Notes: a model not told the origin generated them from the letters alone. 64,000 nt of DNA from Marinicella rhabdoformis (GCF_009671245.1 NZ_VTFS01000005.1:148748-212747), one strand, 5' to 3'. Numbered from the stretch's first letter, positions 18,456 to 28,636 are shown. Program-made: numbers and translations.

Positions 18456-18905
18456 AAATGTCAGCCGTTGGTTGACGAAGGTCAGGTAAAAAACGATTGC
18501 TGATTTTTGCGAAGCAAGCAGCTATCGTTCCATACTAACGCAGCAGACCTACATCCTTGTAGGCCAAGAAAACATGAGTGAATACCGTAGACCGTAATCA
18601 GCAGTCGGTTCATAAAATCATTGGGCTTTGCGGTTTTGGGCGAAGCAACGCTTCTGCCGGCATCCTGCCTCCGCTGCGGACCTACATCCATGTAGGCCAA
18701 GAAGCGAAGCTAAAAAAATGCCAACCGTTGGTGCGAGAATCGCATCAACGGTTGGCTCATTGATGTCTTATCTTTTCCGGTTTTGGGCGAAGCACAAAGA
18801 AGGGAAAGATAAGGTACAAACCATGTCAGCCGTTGGTCCACGAAGTGGATCAGCAGCTGACTCATAATATCATTGTTTGTTACGGTTTTTCGCGGAGCGA
18901 AAAGA
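18456..18905. repeat. Cluster of about four modules of a two-hairpin repeat element
   Basis: A 450-nt non-coding stretch built from degenerate modules beginning near 18458, 18574, 18718 and 18823 (the last two exactly 105 nt apart). Hairpin 1 in the last two modules is 35 nt long (18721-18755 and 18826-18860). Its outer stems are CCAACCGTTG/CAACGGTTGG and TCAGC/GCTGA; inner stems TGCGA/TCGCA and TCCAC/GTGGA close the same GAA loop. The first module has TGAC/GTCA around GAA. Hairpin 2 has a conserved centre (CGGTTTTGGGCGAAGC, then AAAGAAG) flanked by stems that differ: CTTATCTTT/AAAGATAAG in module 3, TTTGTT/AACAAA in module 4. Two modules also hold a CCTACATCC(A/T)TGTAGG palindrome at 18548-18563 and 18681-18696. 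Short open frames in the region are by-products. Confidence 0.8.
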
Positions 18906-18924
18906 AGTGGCAAACAAATTACCT

Positions 18925-20046
18925 TTACTTGTCCTCTTCTAAACCTATCCCGTCCATGCCCATTGACAAGGTGTCGGCATCGCCGCCTTGTGACAGTTTG
19001 ATGGCCAAACGCACTTCATTGGCCGAGTCGGCATGACGTAAGGCATCTTCGTATGTGATTTCACCTGCTTGGTACAAATCGAACATCGCTTGGTCGAATG
19101 TTTGCATACCGGCATTGGTCGATTTTTTCATCAAATCTTTGAGCTTTTCAATCTTGCCCTTGCGGATGTATTCTGCAGCCAATGGTGAATTAATCAATAC
19201 CTCAACCGCAGCACGCCTGCCGTTACCGTCTGGCGTGGGTATCAACTGTTGTGCAATCATGGCACGCAGGTTCAATGACATGTCCATTAACAACTGTTCA
19301 CGCGCATCTTTAGGAAAGAAATGTAATACACGGTCTAATGCTTGGTTGGCGTTATTCGCATGTAATGTCGCCAAACACAAGTGACCTGTTTCCGCAAATG
19401 TAATCGCTTGCCCCATGGTTTCCCTGGTTCTGATCTCACCAATCATGATGACATCTGGCGCTTGCCTCAAAGTGTTCCGAAGTGCAATTTCAAATGACTC
19501 AGTATCCAGCCCCACTTCACGCTGCGTGATGACACAACCCTGGTGTTCATGTACATACTCAATCGGGTCTTCAATGGTGATGATATGACCCGTTGTATTC
19601 ACATTTCGGTAACCAATCATGGCAGCCAAAGACGTCGATTTACCGGTACCAGTACCACCAACAAATATGATGATGCCGCGCTTGGTTAATGCCAGCTCTT
19701 TCAGTACCTCAGGCAGCTTCAATGATTCAAAGGTTGGAATTTTGGTTTCAACGCGACGAATCACCATGCCCACAGCATTCCTTTGATAAAAGGCCGAAAC
19801 CCTGAAACGACCCACAGAAGACACGCCAATGGCGAAATTACATTCGTGGGTTCTCTCAAACTCTTCTTTTTGATAAGGCGACATGATGCCCGTCACCATG
19901 TCTCTGGCTTGTGCTTTGGTCAAAGGTTGTTGGGTAATCGGAATCACACGACCATGAATCTTGATACTCGGTGGCAAATTGGCTGTGATAAATAAATCCG
20001 AAGCCTTTTTGTGCACCATCAACTTGAGGTAGGAATTGAAATCCAT
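18925..20046 (-). CDS. pilU: PilT-paralogous type IV pilus ATPase PilU
   Basis: A cytoplasmic hexameric AAA+-like ATPase that assists PilT in pilus retraction. It has 373 residues. The N-terminus 'FNSYLKLMVHKKASDLFITA' and the residues 'FAIGVSSVGRFRVSAFYQRN' are PilU-type. Walker A is 'VGGTGTGKSTSLAAMIGYRN', Walker B region 'APDVIMIGEIRTRETM', and the His box 'TGHLCLATLHANNANQALDR'. It ends with an acidic tail (LSMGMDGIGLEEDK). It lies downstream of pilT on the same strand (71 nt gap), the usual pilTU order. Confidence 0.97.
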   Translation of the reverse strand: MDFNSYLKLMVHKKASDLFITANLPPSIKIHGRVIPITQQPLTKAQARDMVTGIMSPYQKEEFERTHECNFAIGVSSVGRFRVSAFYQRNAVGMVIRRVETKIPTFESLKLPEVLKELALTKRGIIIFVGGTGTGKSTSLAAMIGYRNVNTTGHIITIEDPIEYVHEHQGCVITQREVGLDTESFEIALRNTLRQAPDVIMIGEIRTRETMGQAITFAETGHLCLATLHANNANQALDRVLHFFPKDAREQLLMDMSLNLRAMIAQQLIPTPDGNGRRAAVEVLINSPLAAEYIRKGKIEKLKDLMKKSTNAGMQTFDQAMFDLYQAGEITYEDALRHADSANEVRLAIKLSQGGDADTLSMGMDGIGLEEDK

Positions 20047-20089
20047 GTTATTTCTCTGTTTCTCTGAGCGTTGTTTTTATAAGAATACA

Positions 20090-20107
20090 AAGGGCCCAAA
20101 GGCCCTT
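20090..20107 (-). terminator. Weak hairpin between pilT and pilU
   Basis: A 7-bp stem (aagggcc/ggccctt) with a CAAA loop lies in the 71-nt gap after the pilT stop. On the minus strand the following sequence is only moderately T-rich (TTTGTATTCTT). It may attenuate rather than end transcription into pilU. Confidence 0.35.
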
Positions 20108-20117
20108 ATTATTTTAA

Positions 20118-21155
20118 TCATTCAAAGTCTGCTTTCTTCACTGCACGGCTTCTGGCCTGTGCTTTCGAAATCAAACCTTTGCGTACCAATTCAATCAAAC
20201 ATTGATCCAACGTCTGCATGCCATGCCCTTGACCTGTTTGAATAGATGAATACATTTGCGCCACCTTATCTTCACGAATCAAGTTTCGAATCGCTGGGAT
20301 ACCAATCATGATTTCATGGGCTGCGACACGTCCACCGCCCACTCTTTTAATCAAAGTTTGTGCCACAACTGATCGCAATGACTCTGACAACATTGATCGC
20401 ACCATCGGTTTTTCACCTGCTGGGAACACGTCAATGATACGGTCAATGGTCTTCGCAGCTGATGTGGTATGCAAGGTACCAAATACCAAATGACCCGTTT
20501 CTGCCGCGGTCAATGCCAATCTAATGGTTTCCAAGTCACGAAGCTCACCCACCAGGATGATGTCAGGGTCTTCACGTAATGCAGATCGAAGTGCATTTTC
20601 AAAACTCTTGGTGTCTCTGTGAACCTCACGTTGATTAATCAAACATTTGTTACTGGTGTGAACAAACTCTATCGGATCTTCAATCGTTAAAATGTGACCA
20701 TGTTCTTTTTTATTCAAGAAATCAATCATTGCAGCCAAGGTGGTTGATTTACCAGAACCCGTAGGACCAGTTACCAAAATCAAGCCACGAGGGATGTCAA
20801 TAATCTCTTTGAAAATGGCCGGACAATTCAAGTCTTCAAAGGTCAGAATTTCTGTTGGAATGGTTCTGAATACCGCGCCACAACCCCTGTTTTGATTGAA
20901 TGCATTAACACGAAAACGTGCCAAACCCGGGATTTCAAACGAGAAGTCAATCTCGTAATTTTCTTCAAATTCCTTCCTTTGGTAATCATTCATGATGTCA
21001 TAAATCATGTCATGTAATTCTTTATGCTCCAAAGGCGGTAAGTTAATCCTTCTGACGTCCCCATCCACCCTGATCATGGGTGGTAAGCCAGCTGACAAAT
21101 GCAAATCTGATGCTTTATTTTTTACTGTAAATGCCAATAACTCAGCGATATCCAT
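20118..21155 (-). CDS. pilT: Type IV pilus retraction ATPase PilT
   Basis: Powers pilus retraction and twitching motility; cytoplasmic hexamer. It has 345 residues and is very close to canonical PilT throughout: 'ASDLHLSAGLPPMIRVDGDV', Walker A 'VTGPTGSGKSTTLAAMIDFL', Asp box 'LTIEDPIEFVH', Walker B 'EDPDIILVGELRDLETIRLA', His box 'TGHLVFGTLHTTSAAKTIDR', and C-terminal 'AIRNLIREDKVAQMYSSIQT'. I start at the ATG at 21155 (MDIAELLAF) rather than the GTG one codon upstream, to match the family N-terminus. No other pilus genes are in the window. Confidence 0.97.
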   Translation of the reverse strand: MDIAELLAFTVKNKASDLHLSAGLPPMIRVDGDVRRINLPPLEHKELHDMIYDIMNDYQRKEFEENYEIDFSFEIPGLARFRVNAFNQNRGCGAVFRTIPTEILTFEDLNCPAIFKEIIDIPRGLILVTGPTGSGKSTTLAAMIDFLNKKEHGHILTIEDPIEFVHTSNKCLINQREVHRDTKSFENALRSALREDPDIILVGELRDLETIRLALTAAETGHLVFGTLHTTSAAKTIDRIIDVFPAGEKPMVRSMLSESLRSVVAQTLIKRVGGGRVAAHEIMIGIPAIRNLIREDKVAQMYSSIQTGQGHGMQTLDQCLIELVRKGLISKAQARSRAVKKADFE

Positions 21156-21241
21156 CACTTTACTCTCTTATGAACCAACATTGAGTTTATCTCCGTTAAA
21201 TGATAAATTCCAGTTACTTTTCAACATTTTACTGAAATCTC

Positions 21242-21673
21242 ATGAAGAATTTAATTAACCTCCTGATTTTGACTTTGTTCATTAGTGGATGCCAAAACAA
21301 CAACAATTTTGTTAAACTCAATAACCACGAATTTACCGTAGAGCTGGCTGAAAGTGATGAGTCACGTGCTATGGGACTGATGTACCGTAAAGAAATGGCT
21401 GACGATGAAGGCATGTTGTTTATTTTTCCCAATGAATACCCACGTGCTTTTTGGATGAAAAACACTTTAATACCCTTAGACATCCTCTACTTTGATAAAA
21501 ATAAAAAGCTGGTCAGTTTGAGCATGAACACACCGCCGTGCAAAAACACCACCACACGTTGTCCCAACTACCCCAGTGTAAAACCTGCAAAATATGTACT
21601 CGAAATCAATGCAGGACTTTCAAAAAAATATGGATTTAAAAAAGGAGATCTATTGGAAATCCATAGAAAATAG
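21242..21673 (+). CDS. DUF192 family lipoprotein
   Basis: A 143-residue protein with a lipoprotein signal ('MKNLINLLILTLFISGCQNN', lipobox ISGC). The DUF192 domain follows: 'VELAESDESRAMGLMYRKEM', 'GMLFIFPNEYPRAFWMKNTL', 'IPLDILYFDKNKKLVSL' and the end 'YVLEINAGLSKKYGFKKGD'. Function of the domain is unknown; it is common as a small exported protein. It diverges from pilT with an 86-nt shared upstream region. Confidence 0.9.
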   Translation: MKNLINLLILTLFISGCQNNNNFVKLNNHEFTVELAESDESRAMGLMYRKEMADDEGMLFIFPNEYPRAFWMKNTLIPLDILYFDKNKKLVSLSMNTPPCKNTTTRCPNYPSVKPAKYVLEINAGLSKKYGFKKGDLLEIHRK

Positions 21674-21829
21674 CGTGGTAGATTTAAAATTGTGTTAAAA
21701 AATAGTAAGATGTTTGCCGCTTGATGGCTGATTACATGTTATTTGTGATCTACAAAAGGCCTTTTTCTTGCCTTTCAAGAACCTTTTCAAAGGCCTCAAA
21801 ATACATAATAAACTGGGAACCCTAAAACA

Positions 21830-23335
21830 ATGAAAATAAAAACCTTGCTCGCGGTGTTATTAACAACACTTACTACTTTGGTCAGCGCAGAAGGTATTGA
21901 TGACACCATCAACCAAACTGTTGGACCAGTACTTGGCGTATTTACAAACCTCATCTTTTCAACCATTCCATTTTTTGGAAAACAAGTGCCATGGGTGGTT
22001 ATCTGGTTGGTTGTTGCCGCGTCATTTTTTACCATTTATTTCAAATTCATTAACTTAAGGTCCTTCCGATTGGGTTTTGCCCTGTTACGTGGCAAATACA
22101 ATAACAAGGATGCACCCGGTGAAGTGACCCATTTTCAAGCACTATCAACTGCATTGTCCGGCACGGTGGGGCTAGGAAACATTGCTGGTGTGGCAACAGC
22201 GGTCAGTATTGGTGGCGCTGGCGCGACATTTTGGATGATTGTCTGTGGTTTCTTGGGCATGTCATCTAAATTCGTTGAATGTACCTTGGGCGTTAAATAC
22301 AGAGATATTTTGCCAAATGGGCACGTTCATGGCGGCCCAATGCGTTATTTAACCAAAGGTTTCGCTGAAAAAGGCATGGCAGGTTTTGGCAAAATCTTAG
22401 CCATTGTATTCGCCATCATGTGTATAGGCGGTTCGTTTGGTGGTGGTAACATGTTCCAAGTTAACCAAGCATTAGAGCAAGTGGTCAGCATCACAGGTGA
22501 AGATTCTTTCTTAGCCAATAATGGTTGGGTATTTGGGGTTGTGGTTGCTGGATTGGTGGGCATCACCATCATTGGTGGTATCAAGTCAATTGCTAGAGTT
22601 ACCTCACGCCTGGTTCCATTTATGGGCATTTTATACGTGATTTCTGGTTTGATTGTTATTTTAATGAACGCCAGCCATGTTCCTGAGGCCATTGGTGCCA
22701 TCTTTGAAGGCGCTTTCACATCTCAGTCGGCCTTTGGTGGTTTGATTGGTGTATTGATTGTTGGTTTCCAACGTGCCGCATTCTCAAATGAAGCAGGTAT
22801 CGGTTCAGCTTCGATTGCCCACTCTGCTGTTAAAACTGACCACCCTGTAACAGAGGGATTGGTGGCTTTATATGAACCATTCATTGATACTGTTGTGGTT
22901 TGTACAATTACTGCATTGGTCATCGGTATTGCAGGATTCATCCCTGAAACGCCAACTCAAGGTGGCGGTATTGCGTTGACTTCAGCAGCCTTTGCATCAG
23001 CCATTTCATGGTTCCCATACGTTTTGACTGTGGCTGCTGTGCTGTTTGCTTTCTCGACCATGATTGCTTGGTCGTATTATGGCTTACGTGCTTTTAACTT
23101 TTTATTCGGCCACGGTAAGGCACAAGACATGACCTACAACATTTTATTCTTGGCTTTTGTGGTCTTGGGCTCATCAATGAGCTTACAGGCAGTGATTGAC
23201 TTCTCTGATGCCATGATTTTTGCGATGTCTATTCCTAACTTGATTGGCTTGTACTTCTTAGCGCCAGTGGTTAAGAAAGAGTTGACCAAATACATGGCAA
23301 AAATTAAATCAGGTGAAATCAAACCTTCATCTTGA
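21830..23335 (+). CDS. Na+/alanine (AGCS family) symporter, copy 1
   Basis: A 501-residue inner membrane sodium:amino acid symporter of the alanine/glycine:cation (AGCS, AlsT/DagA) family. A cleavable-looking N-terminus precedes '[20 protein letters not shown]'. Conserved AGCS blocks are '[20 protein letters not shown]', '[17 protein letters not shown]', '[14 protein letters not shown]' and '[20 protein letters not shown]'. The substrate is inferred from the family only. A strong terminator follows, so it is a single transcription unit separate from its paralogue downstream. Confidence 0.94.
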   Translation: MKIKTLLAVLLTTLTTLVSAEGIDDTINQTVGPVLGVFTNLIFSTIPFFGKQVPWVVIWLVVAASFFTIYFKFINLRSFRLGFALLRGKYNNKDAPGEVTHFQALSTALSGTVGLGNIAGVATAVSIGGAGATFWMIVCGFLGMSSKFVECTLGVKYRDILPNGHVHGGPMRYLTKGFAEKGMAGFGKILAIVFAIMCIGGSFGGGNMFQVNQALEQVVSITGEDSFLANNGWVFGVVVAGLVGITIIGGIKSIARVTSRLVPFMGILYVISGLIVILMNASHVPEAIGAIFEGAFTSQSAFGGLIGVLIVGFQRAAFSNEAGIGSASIAHSAVKTDHPVTEGLVALYEPFIDTVVVCTITALVIGIAGFIPETPTQGGGIALTSAAFASAISWFPYVLTVAAVLFAFSTMIAWSYYGLRAFNFLFGHGKAQDMTYNILFLAFVVLGSSMSLQAVIDFSDAMIFAMSIPNLIGLYFLAPVVKKELTKYMAKIKSGEIKPSS

Positions 23336-23356
23336 TTTGATTTTTGATCTAGCAAA

Positions 23357-23386
23357 AAGCCCAGCATCAGTGCTGGGCTTTTTTTA
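23357..23386 (+). terminator. Rho-independent terminator of AGCS copy 1
   Basis: A 10-bp perfect stem (aagcccagca/tgctgggctt) with a TCAG loop, followed by a run of T. It sits 21 nt after the stop of the first symporter. Confidence 0.93.
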
Positions 23387-23451
23387 CGTTTTATTTTCCC
23401 CCAAAAGCTGTGTTACGCTGTAAGGCTTTTGAGTTTTTATACAGGTACATT

Positions 23452-24960
23452 ATGAAGAATCAAGGGTTGTTATTGTTACTCTTAAGCACCTTATCCAGCC
23501 AATCAAAAGCCACCAGTTTTGATGAATCCATCAATGACTTCTTGTCCCCGGTCGCCAATGCCGTTGATGGTTTTTTCATGACACAAATTCCACTTCCTTT
23601 TATCGGACACGCCCCATTCATTGTCATATGGTTGGTTTTCGCCGCCACATTTTTTACGCTGTACTTCAAATTCATTAATTTCCGATCTTTTGGTATCGGG
23701 ATGAAACTCATTCGTGGCAAATATGATACAAATACTGCTGATGGTGAAGTGACTCACTTTCAGGCTTTGTCTACGGCCTTATCTGGTACAGTAGGCTTGG
23801 GTAATATAGCAGGTGTAGCAACCGCAGTCAGTGTGGGCGGCCCCGGAGCCACTTTTTGGATGATTATTGCTGGACTGATAGGCATGTCTTCAAAGTTTGT
23901 TGAGTGTACATTGGGCGTGAAATACCGAGATGTTCTTCCAGATGGTACAATCGCAGGCGGTCCAATGAAGTATTTATCAAAAGGCTTTGCTGAAAAAAAC
24001 ATGAAAGGCTTGGGACAATTTCTGGCGGTGTTTTTTGCAGTGATGTGTATTGGCGCTTCTCTGGGTGGTGGCAACATGTTTCAAGCCAACCAATCATTTG
24101 CACAGCTGCAAAATATCACCGGTGGCAGTGACAGCTTCTTAGTGGGTAAAGGCTGGTTATTTGGCCTGATCTTAGCCACATTCACCGGCATAACAATCAT
24201 GGGTGGCATCAAAGGCATAGCCAAAGTTACATCTAAACTAGTCCCCCTGATGGGCATCATTTATGTCATTACAGGCTTGATCGTGATATTCATGAACTTT
24301 GAACATCTCGGCAATGCCTTTAATCAAATTTTTTCAGGAGCTTTTAATCCTGAAGCCGGACTTGGCGGTGTTGTTGGGGTCTTGATCGTCGGTTTTCAAC
24401 GAGCCGCATTTTCAAATGAAGCAGGTGTCGGGTCAGCTGCCATCGCACACTCAGCCGTTAAAACAGACAAACCCATCACAGAAGGATTGGTTGCCTTATA
24501 TGAGCCATTTATTGACACCGTGCTTGTTTGTACCATAACGGCATTAGTGATAATAACAACAGGCTCTCTTGAGTCGTCTGAAGGTGTTCAGGGCATACCG
24601 TTAACATCCGATGCTTTCGCTACCGCCGTATCTTGGTTCCCCTATGTACTGACTGTTGCTGCCATTTTATTTGCATTTTCTACCATGGTTTCTTGGGCTT
24701 ATTATGGTGTTCGTGCTTGGACTTATATTTTTGGCCACAATAAAACCCAAGAAAACATTTACAAAGTGATATTTTTGGTTTTTGTGGTGTTAGGCTCTAT
24801 GATTAACCTTTCAGCAGTTATTGCATTTTCTTTTTCAATGGTTTTTGCCATGTCATTTCCAAACATCATAGGCTTATATTTCCTTGCACCGGCGGTTAAA
24901 AAAGACCTCAATGTGTTTTTAACTGACGTTAGAACTGGTGTTATCAGCTTTACCAAATAG
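23452..24960 (+). CDS. Na+/alanine (AGCS family) symporter, copy 2
   Basis: A 502-residue paralogue of the preceding symporter, with the same blocks ('[20 protein letters not shown]', '[17 protein letters not shown]', '[20 protein letters not shown]') and the same layout. The frame is open from 23410, but the ATG at 23452 opens the signal-like segment '[20 protein letters not shown]' and gives the same length as copy 1. The two differ most at the N-terminus and in the loop around '[20 protein letters not shown]'. Its own terminator follows. The tandem pair suggests an old duplication with divergence in substrate or regulation. Confidence 0.93.
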   Translation: MKNQGLLLLLLSTLSSQSKATSFDESINDFLSPVANAVDGFFMTQIPLPFIGHAPFIVIWLVFAATFFTLYFKFINFRSFGIGMKLIRGKYDTNTADGEVTHFQALSTALSGTVGLGNIAGVATAVSVGGPGATFWMIIAGLIGMSSKFVECTLGVKYRDVLPDGTIAGGPMKYLSKGFAEKNMKGLGQFLAVFFAVMCIGASLGGGNMFQANQSFAQLQNITGGSDSFLVGKGWLFGLILATFTGITIMGGIKGIAKVTSKLVPLMGIIYVITGLIVIFMNFEHLGNAFNQIFSGAFNPEAGLGGVVGVLIVGFQRAAFSNEAGVGSAAIAHSAVKTDKPITEGLVALYEPFIDTVLVCTITALVIITTGSLESSEGVQGIPLTSDAFATAVSWFPYVLTVAAILFAFSTMVSWAYYGVRAWTYIFGHNKTQENIYKVIFLVFVVLGSMINLSAVIAFSFSMVFAMSFPNIIGLYFLAPAVKKDLNVFLTDVRTGVISFTK

Positions 24961-24980
24961 TAAAATTCATTAAAAGCATA

Positions 24981-25010
24981 AGGCGCTGCGACTGATTCAG
25001 CGCCTTTTTT
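24981..25010 (+). terminator. Rho-independent terminator of AGCS copy 2
   Basis: An 8-bp stem (aggcgctg/cagcgcct) with a 9-nt loop and a T6 run, 20 nt after the stop. Confidence 0.9.
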
Positions 25011-25121
25011 GCCTTTATCAGATTCGACTTTGGTTGTGGAAAATCAACAAATCAGTGACAATTGAACTTGATAGAGGCCACAGTTGGCCACATACGTTGA
25101 TAACAAGAACGAAGAAAAATT

Positions 25122-26126
25122 ATGACAATAAAAATAGCCATCAACGGTTACGGTCGCATCGGGCGCTGTATTTTACGCGCTTTGTATGAAGCCAAAAACC
25201 AACACAACATAGCAATCGTTGCCATCAACGATCTAGGACCGGTAGATGCACTGGTGCATTTAACGCAATATGACACCACCCATGGACGCTTAAATGCAAA
25301 CATTGCTTTAGATAATGACCACTTGGTAATTAATGGAGATCGCATCAAACTGTGTGCCGAACCAGATCCAACCCAATTGCCTTGGGGTGAATTGGATGTA
25401 GATGTGGTACTGGAATGCACCGGTGTATTCCGTGAACGATCAAAGGCACAACAACACATCACGGCTGGTGCCAAAAAATGCATTATTTCAGCGCCATCTT
25501 CAGGTGACATTGATGCCACCATTGTGATGGGTGTCAATGACCACCTATTAAAGCCGGAACATACTGTTATTTCAAATGCGTCATGCACCACCAATTGCTT
25601 GTCACCATTGGCCAAAGCATTACACGAAAAAATTGGTATTGAGTCAGGTTTGATGACTTCAATTCATGCTTATACCAACGACCAATTGTTGATTGATAAC
25701 TACCACAAAGACCTTCGACGAGCACGATCGGCCACCATGAGTCAGATTCCAACCAAAACAGGTGCCGCCGCTGCCATTGGCTTGGTTTTACCCGAATTGG
25801 CCGGAAAATTAGATGGATATGCCATGCGCGTACCAACACTCAACGTTTCTGCGGTTGATTTAACCTTTGTTGCCAGTCGAAAAACTTCCATCGAAGAAGT
25901 CAATGAAGTGGTACAATGCGCTGCTGCGCAATCCAAAGTTTTACGCTACAGTGACCAGCCTTTGGTGTCGGTGGATTTCAATCACTCACCAGCCTCGTCA
26001 ACCTTTGATGCCACCATCACCCGTGTGATGCCCGGCAATTTAGTCAAAGTATTGTCGTGGTATGACAATGAATGGGGCTTTGCCAACCGCATGTTAGACG
26101 TCACACAAGCCTTAATGGACGCTTAA
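25122..26126 (+). CDS. gap: Type I glyceraldehyde-3-phosphate dehydrogenase
   Basis: Oxidises glyceraldehyde-3-phosphate to 1,3-bisphosphoglycerate with NAD. It has 334 residues. The Rossmann start is '[19 protein letters not shown]', and the Asp of 'VAINDLG' fits NAD preference. The catalytic cysteine is Cys155 in '[12 protein letters not shown]', the catalytic histidine is in 'SIHAYTNDQ', and the end is '[15 protein letters not shown]'. '[12 protein letters not shown]' differs from the common IPTSTGAAKAVG. Since epd-pgk-fba is a known gene order, erythrose-4-phosphate dehydrogenase was considered, but HAYTNDQ and the '[17 protein letters not shown]' region favour GAPDH. First gene of the gap-pgk-fba series. 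Confidence 0.9.
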   Translation: MTIKIAINGYGRIGRCILRALYEAKNQHNIAIVAINDLGPVDALVHLTQYDTTHGRLNANIALDNDHLVINGDRIKLCAEPDPTQLPWGELDVDVVLECTGVFRERSKAQQHITAGAKKCIISAPSSGDIDATIVMGVNDHLLKPEHTVISNASCTTNCLSPLAKALHEKIGIESGLMTSIHAYTNDQLLIDNYHKDLRRARSATMSQIPTKTGAAAAIGLVLPELAGKLDGYAMRVPTLNVSAVDLTFVASRKTSIEEVNEVVQCAAAQSKVLRYSDQPLVSVDFNHSPASSTFDATITRVMPGNLVKVLSWYDNEWGFANRMLDVTQALMDA

Positions 26127-26172
26127 TTCTTGGATTAATTAGACACAACAAATACATTGAATTGATACAGAA

Positions 26173-27351
26173 ATGACATCTAAAATTCTGAAAATGACAG
26201 ACCAAGACTTAAACGGTAAAAAAGTTTTGATCAGACAAGACTTGAATGTGCCGATAAAAAATGGCGAAGTGACCAGTGCCAAGCGCATTGAGGCGTCATT
26301 GCCTACCATTCGCAAAGCATTGGCACAAAATGCAGCTGTTATGGTGATGTCTCACCTGGGCCGCCCGACTGAAGGTCAAGCAGAAGCGCAATTCTCATTA
26401 CAGCCTGTGGCTGATTACATGAGTGAGGCCTTGGGCCAAAAAGTCATGCTTAAAACGGATTGGTTATCAGGTGTATCTGTCCAAGCCGGTGAAGTGGTGT
26501 TGTTAGAAAACGTGCGTTTTAATGTGGGTGAAAAAGCCAACGATGACGCTTTAGCCCAACAAATGGCATCATTGTGCGATGTTTTTGTGATGGATGCTTT
26601 TGGCACCGCTCACAGGGCACAAGCCTCAACCCATGGTGTGGCTAAATTTGCCGCAACAGCATGTGCAGGCCCCTTATTGGCAGGTGAACTGGAAGCATTA
26701 GCTAAAGGCTTAGACAACCCTGCCAGGCCGATGTTAGCGATTGTTGGCGGATCAAAGGTATCAACCAAGTTAACAGTTTTAGACAGTTTGTCTGAAAAAG
26801 TGGACCAATTGATTGTGGGTGGTGGTATAGCCAACACCTTTATCGCCGCAGCAGGACACAATGTCGGCACCTCATTATTTGAGGCTGACTTGATTGAAGA
26901 AGCACAAAGCTTGATGGCAAAAGCCAAAGCCGCGGGGGGTGAAATTCCAGTGCCAACAGATGTGGTGGTGGCCAAATCATTCAGCGAAGATGCCGAAGCA
27001 GTGATTAAAGCTGTAGATCAAGTGGCTGATGATGAAATGATTTTAGACATCGGTCCAGAAACTGCCAATCAATACGCTGAGATGGCAAAAGCCGCTGGTA
27101 CGGTCGTTTGGAATGGCCCGGTGGGTGTGTTCGAATTCGATCAATTTGGTAACGGCACAGAAACATTAGCCAAAGGCATAGCCGCAGGTAATGGATTTTC
27201 CATTGCAGGTGGTGGTGACACATTGGCAGCTGTAGATAAGTACGGATTAGAAAAACACATATCGTATATTTCCACTGGTGGTGGTGCTTTCTTAGAGTTT
27301 TTAGAAGGCAAAGAATTACCGGCAGTGGCCATTTTAGAACAGAATGGTTAG
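26173..27351 (+). CDS. pgk: Phosphoglycerate kinase
   Basis: Transfers the acyl-phosphate of 1,3-bisphosphoglycerate to ADP. It has 392 residues, the normal bacterial length. Motifs: '[14 protein letters not shown]' (about 15-28), '[13 protein letters not shown]', '[12 protein letters not shown]', '[16 protein letters not shown]', '[15 protein letters not shown]', and the nucleotide-site end '[16 protein letters not shown]' with '[17 protein letters not shown]'. It lies 46 nt after gap on the same strand. Confidence 0.97.
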   Translation: MTSKILKMTDQDLNGKKVLIRQDLNVPIKNGEVTSAKRIEASLPTIRKALAQNAAVMVMSHLGRPTEGQAEAQFSLQPVADYMSEALGQKVMLKTDWLSGVSVQAGEVVLLENVRFNVGEKANDDALAQQMASLCDVFVMDAFGTAHRAQASTHGVAKFAATACAGPLLAGELEALAKGLDNPARPMLAIVGGSKVSTKLTVLDSLSEKVDQLIVGGGIANTFIAAAGHNVGTSLFEADLIEEAQSLMAKAKAAGGEIPVPTDVVVAKSFSEDAEAVIKAVDQVADDEMILDIGPETANQYAEMAKAAGTVVWNGPVGVFEFDQFGNGTETLAKGIAAGNGFSIAGGGDTLAAVDKYGLEKHISYISTGGGAFLEFLEGKELPAVAILEQNG

Positions 27352-27389
27352 AACAAAAAAATTAGAACAGAACAATTAATTTAGGAAAA

Positions 27390-28418
27390 ATGATGACTGA
27401 TAAAATGAGTGAAATGATTGAAACGGCTGCGGCCATGGTTTCAAAAGGGCGTGGCGTATTGGCCATCGATGAAAGCACAGGCACATGTCAAAAACGTTTT
27501 GACTCTATTGGCGTTGAATGTACTTTCGAAACACGTCGCGATTACCGCCACATGCTGTTGAGCACCGAAGGTTTGGGTGAGCACATTTCAGGTGCCATTT
27601 TATTCGACGAAACTTTACGCCAATCATCAGAAGCCGGCGTACCTTTCGTAAAAATCATGCAAGACAACGACATCATTCCAGGCATTAAAGTGGACACAGG
27701 TGCCCACCCATTGGCTGGTTTTGAAGGTGAAAAAATCACAGAAGGCTTGGACGGTTTACGTGACCGTTTGGCTGAATATTATGAATTGGGTGCACGTTTC
27801 GCCAAATGGCGTGCGGTCATCACCATTGATGAAATCAATCCTTCACAAGCCTGTATTGACGCCAACTGTCATGCTTTGGCGCGTTATGCTGCCTTATGTC
27901 AAGAAGCGGGCATTGTACCTATGGTTGAGCCAGAAGTGTTGATGGACGGTGACCATGACATCGCCACAGCATATGAAGTGACTGAATTAACTTTGAAAAC
28001 TTTGTTTGATCAATTGTTTGAACAAAATGTTGTGTTAGAAGCCTGTATTTTGAAATCAAGCATGGTGGTTTCTGGTGCTGATTGTGAAGAACAAGCTGAC
28101 ATCGAAGAAGTGGCCGAAGCGACATTGAACTGCTTTTTCAATACCGTTCCTGCTTCATTGGCTGGTATCGTGTTCTTGTCAGGTGGCCAATCTGAAATTG
28201 AAGCCACTGAGCATTTGGATGCCATGAACCGTGTTGAAAACTTGCCTTGGCCTTTGAGCTTTTCTTATGGCCGTGCGCTACAAGCTTCAGCCTTGAAAGT
28301 TTGGGGTGCCAACCCACAAGATAACGTCAAAGCAGCACAAGCTGAATTGTCACACCGTGCACGCATGAACGGCTTGGCAGCACAAGGCGAATACGACGGT
28401 AAATTAGAAAACGAATAA
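27390..28418 (+). CDS. fba: Class I fructose-bisphosphate aldolase
   Basis: Cleaves fructose-1,6-bisphosphate through a Schiff base. It has 342 residues and is of the eukaryote-like class I type, not the zinc-dependent class II FbaA often found next to pgk. Family features: 'GRGVLAIDESTGTCQKRF', 'GAILFDETLRQSS', 'GIKVDTGAHPL', 'AKWRAVI', the Schiff-base lysine in 'ACILKSSMVVSG' (Lys222) and 'GIVFLSGGQSE'. The usual C-terminal Tyr of animal aldolases is absent. Shine-Dalgarno TTAGGAAA precedes ATG ATG. It lies 38 nt after pgk. Confidence 0.95.
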   Translation: MMTDKMSEMIETAAAMVSKGRGVLAIDESTGTCQKRFDSIGVECTFETRRDYRHMLLSTEGLGEHISGAILFDETLRQSSEAGVPFVKIMQDNDIIPGIKVDTGAHPLAGFEGEKITEGLDGLRDRLAEYYELGARFAKWRAVITIDEINPSQACIDANCHALARYAALCQEAGIVPMVEPEVLMDGDHDIATAYEVTELTLKTLFDQLFEQNVVLEACILKSSMVVSGADCEEQADIEEVAEATLNCFFNTVPASLAGIVFLSGGQSEIEATEHLDAMNRVENLPWPLSFSYGRALQASALKVWGANPQDNVKAAQAELSHRARMNGLAAQGEYDGKLENE

Positions 28419-28476
28419 ACACAATGCCTGCAAAAGCAGGACAGAAGACTAAAGATCCTAACCAGATCTGTTAATG

Positions 28477-28528
28477 CCCTTGGGTTGTTTGGTGTTCATC
28501 AATTGATGCGCATCAATTGACCCAAGGG
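28477..28528. repeat. Nested inverted repeat with a 22-bp perfect palindrome
   Basis: In the 218-nt gap between fba and the malic enzyme gene. Outer arms CCCTTGGGT (28477-28485) and ACCCAAGGG (28520-28528) enclose a perfect 22-bp palindrome at 28499-28520, centred on GCGC and made of TCAATTGATGC and its complement. No T-run follows, so it is not a standard terminator. A protein-binding site or mRNA-end structure is possible. Confidence 0.7.
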
Positions 28529-28636
28529 TTTAACCGTTAGAATAGCGCAGAAAATAGCGCAAAGAAAAACGGAATTAGAATACTGAAATTTGCACCAAAA
28601 AACAAAACCCAAAACATCTAATAAACGGGGACAATT

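Noticed and set aside
18721..18860. Integron attC sites
   Set aside because: The hairpins lack the GTTRRRY/RYYYAAC core boxes in the right places and there are no cassettes or integrase.
18482..19036. Several short frames of 60-80 codons on both strands
   Set aside because: They fall within the palindromic repeat cluster or run into pilU, and none has a coherent protein signature.
25122..26126. Erythrose-4-phosphate dehydrogenase (epd) instead of gap
   Set aside because: The gene order allows it, but the HAYTNDQ and LPEL motifs are those of GAPDH.
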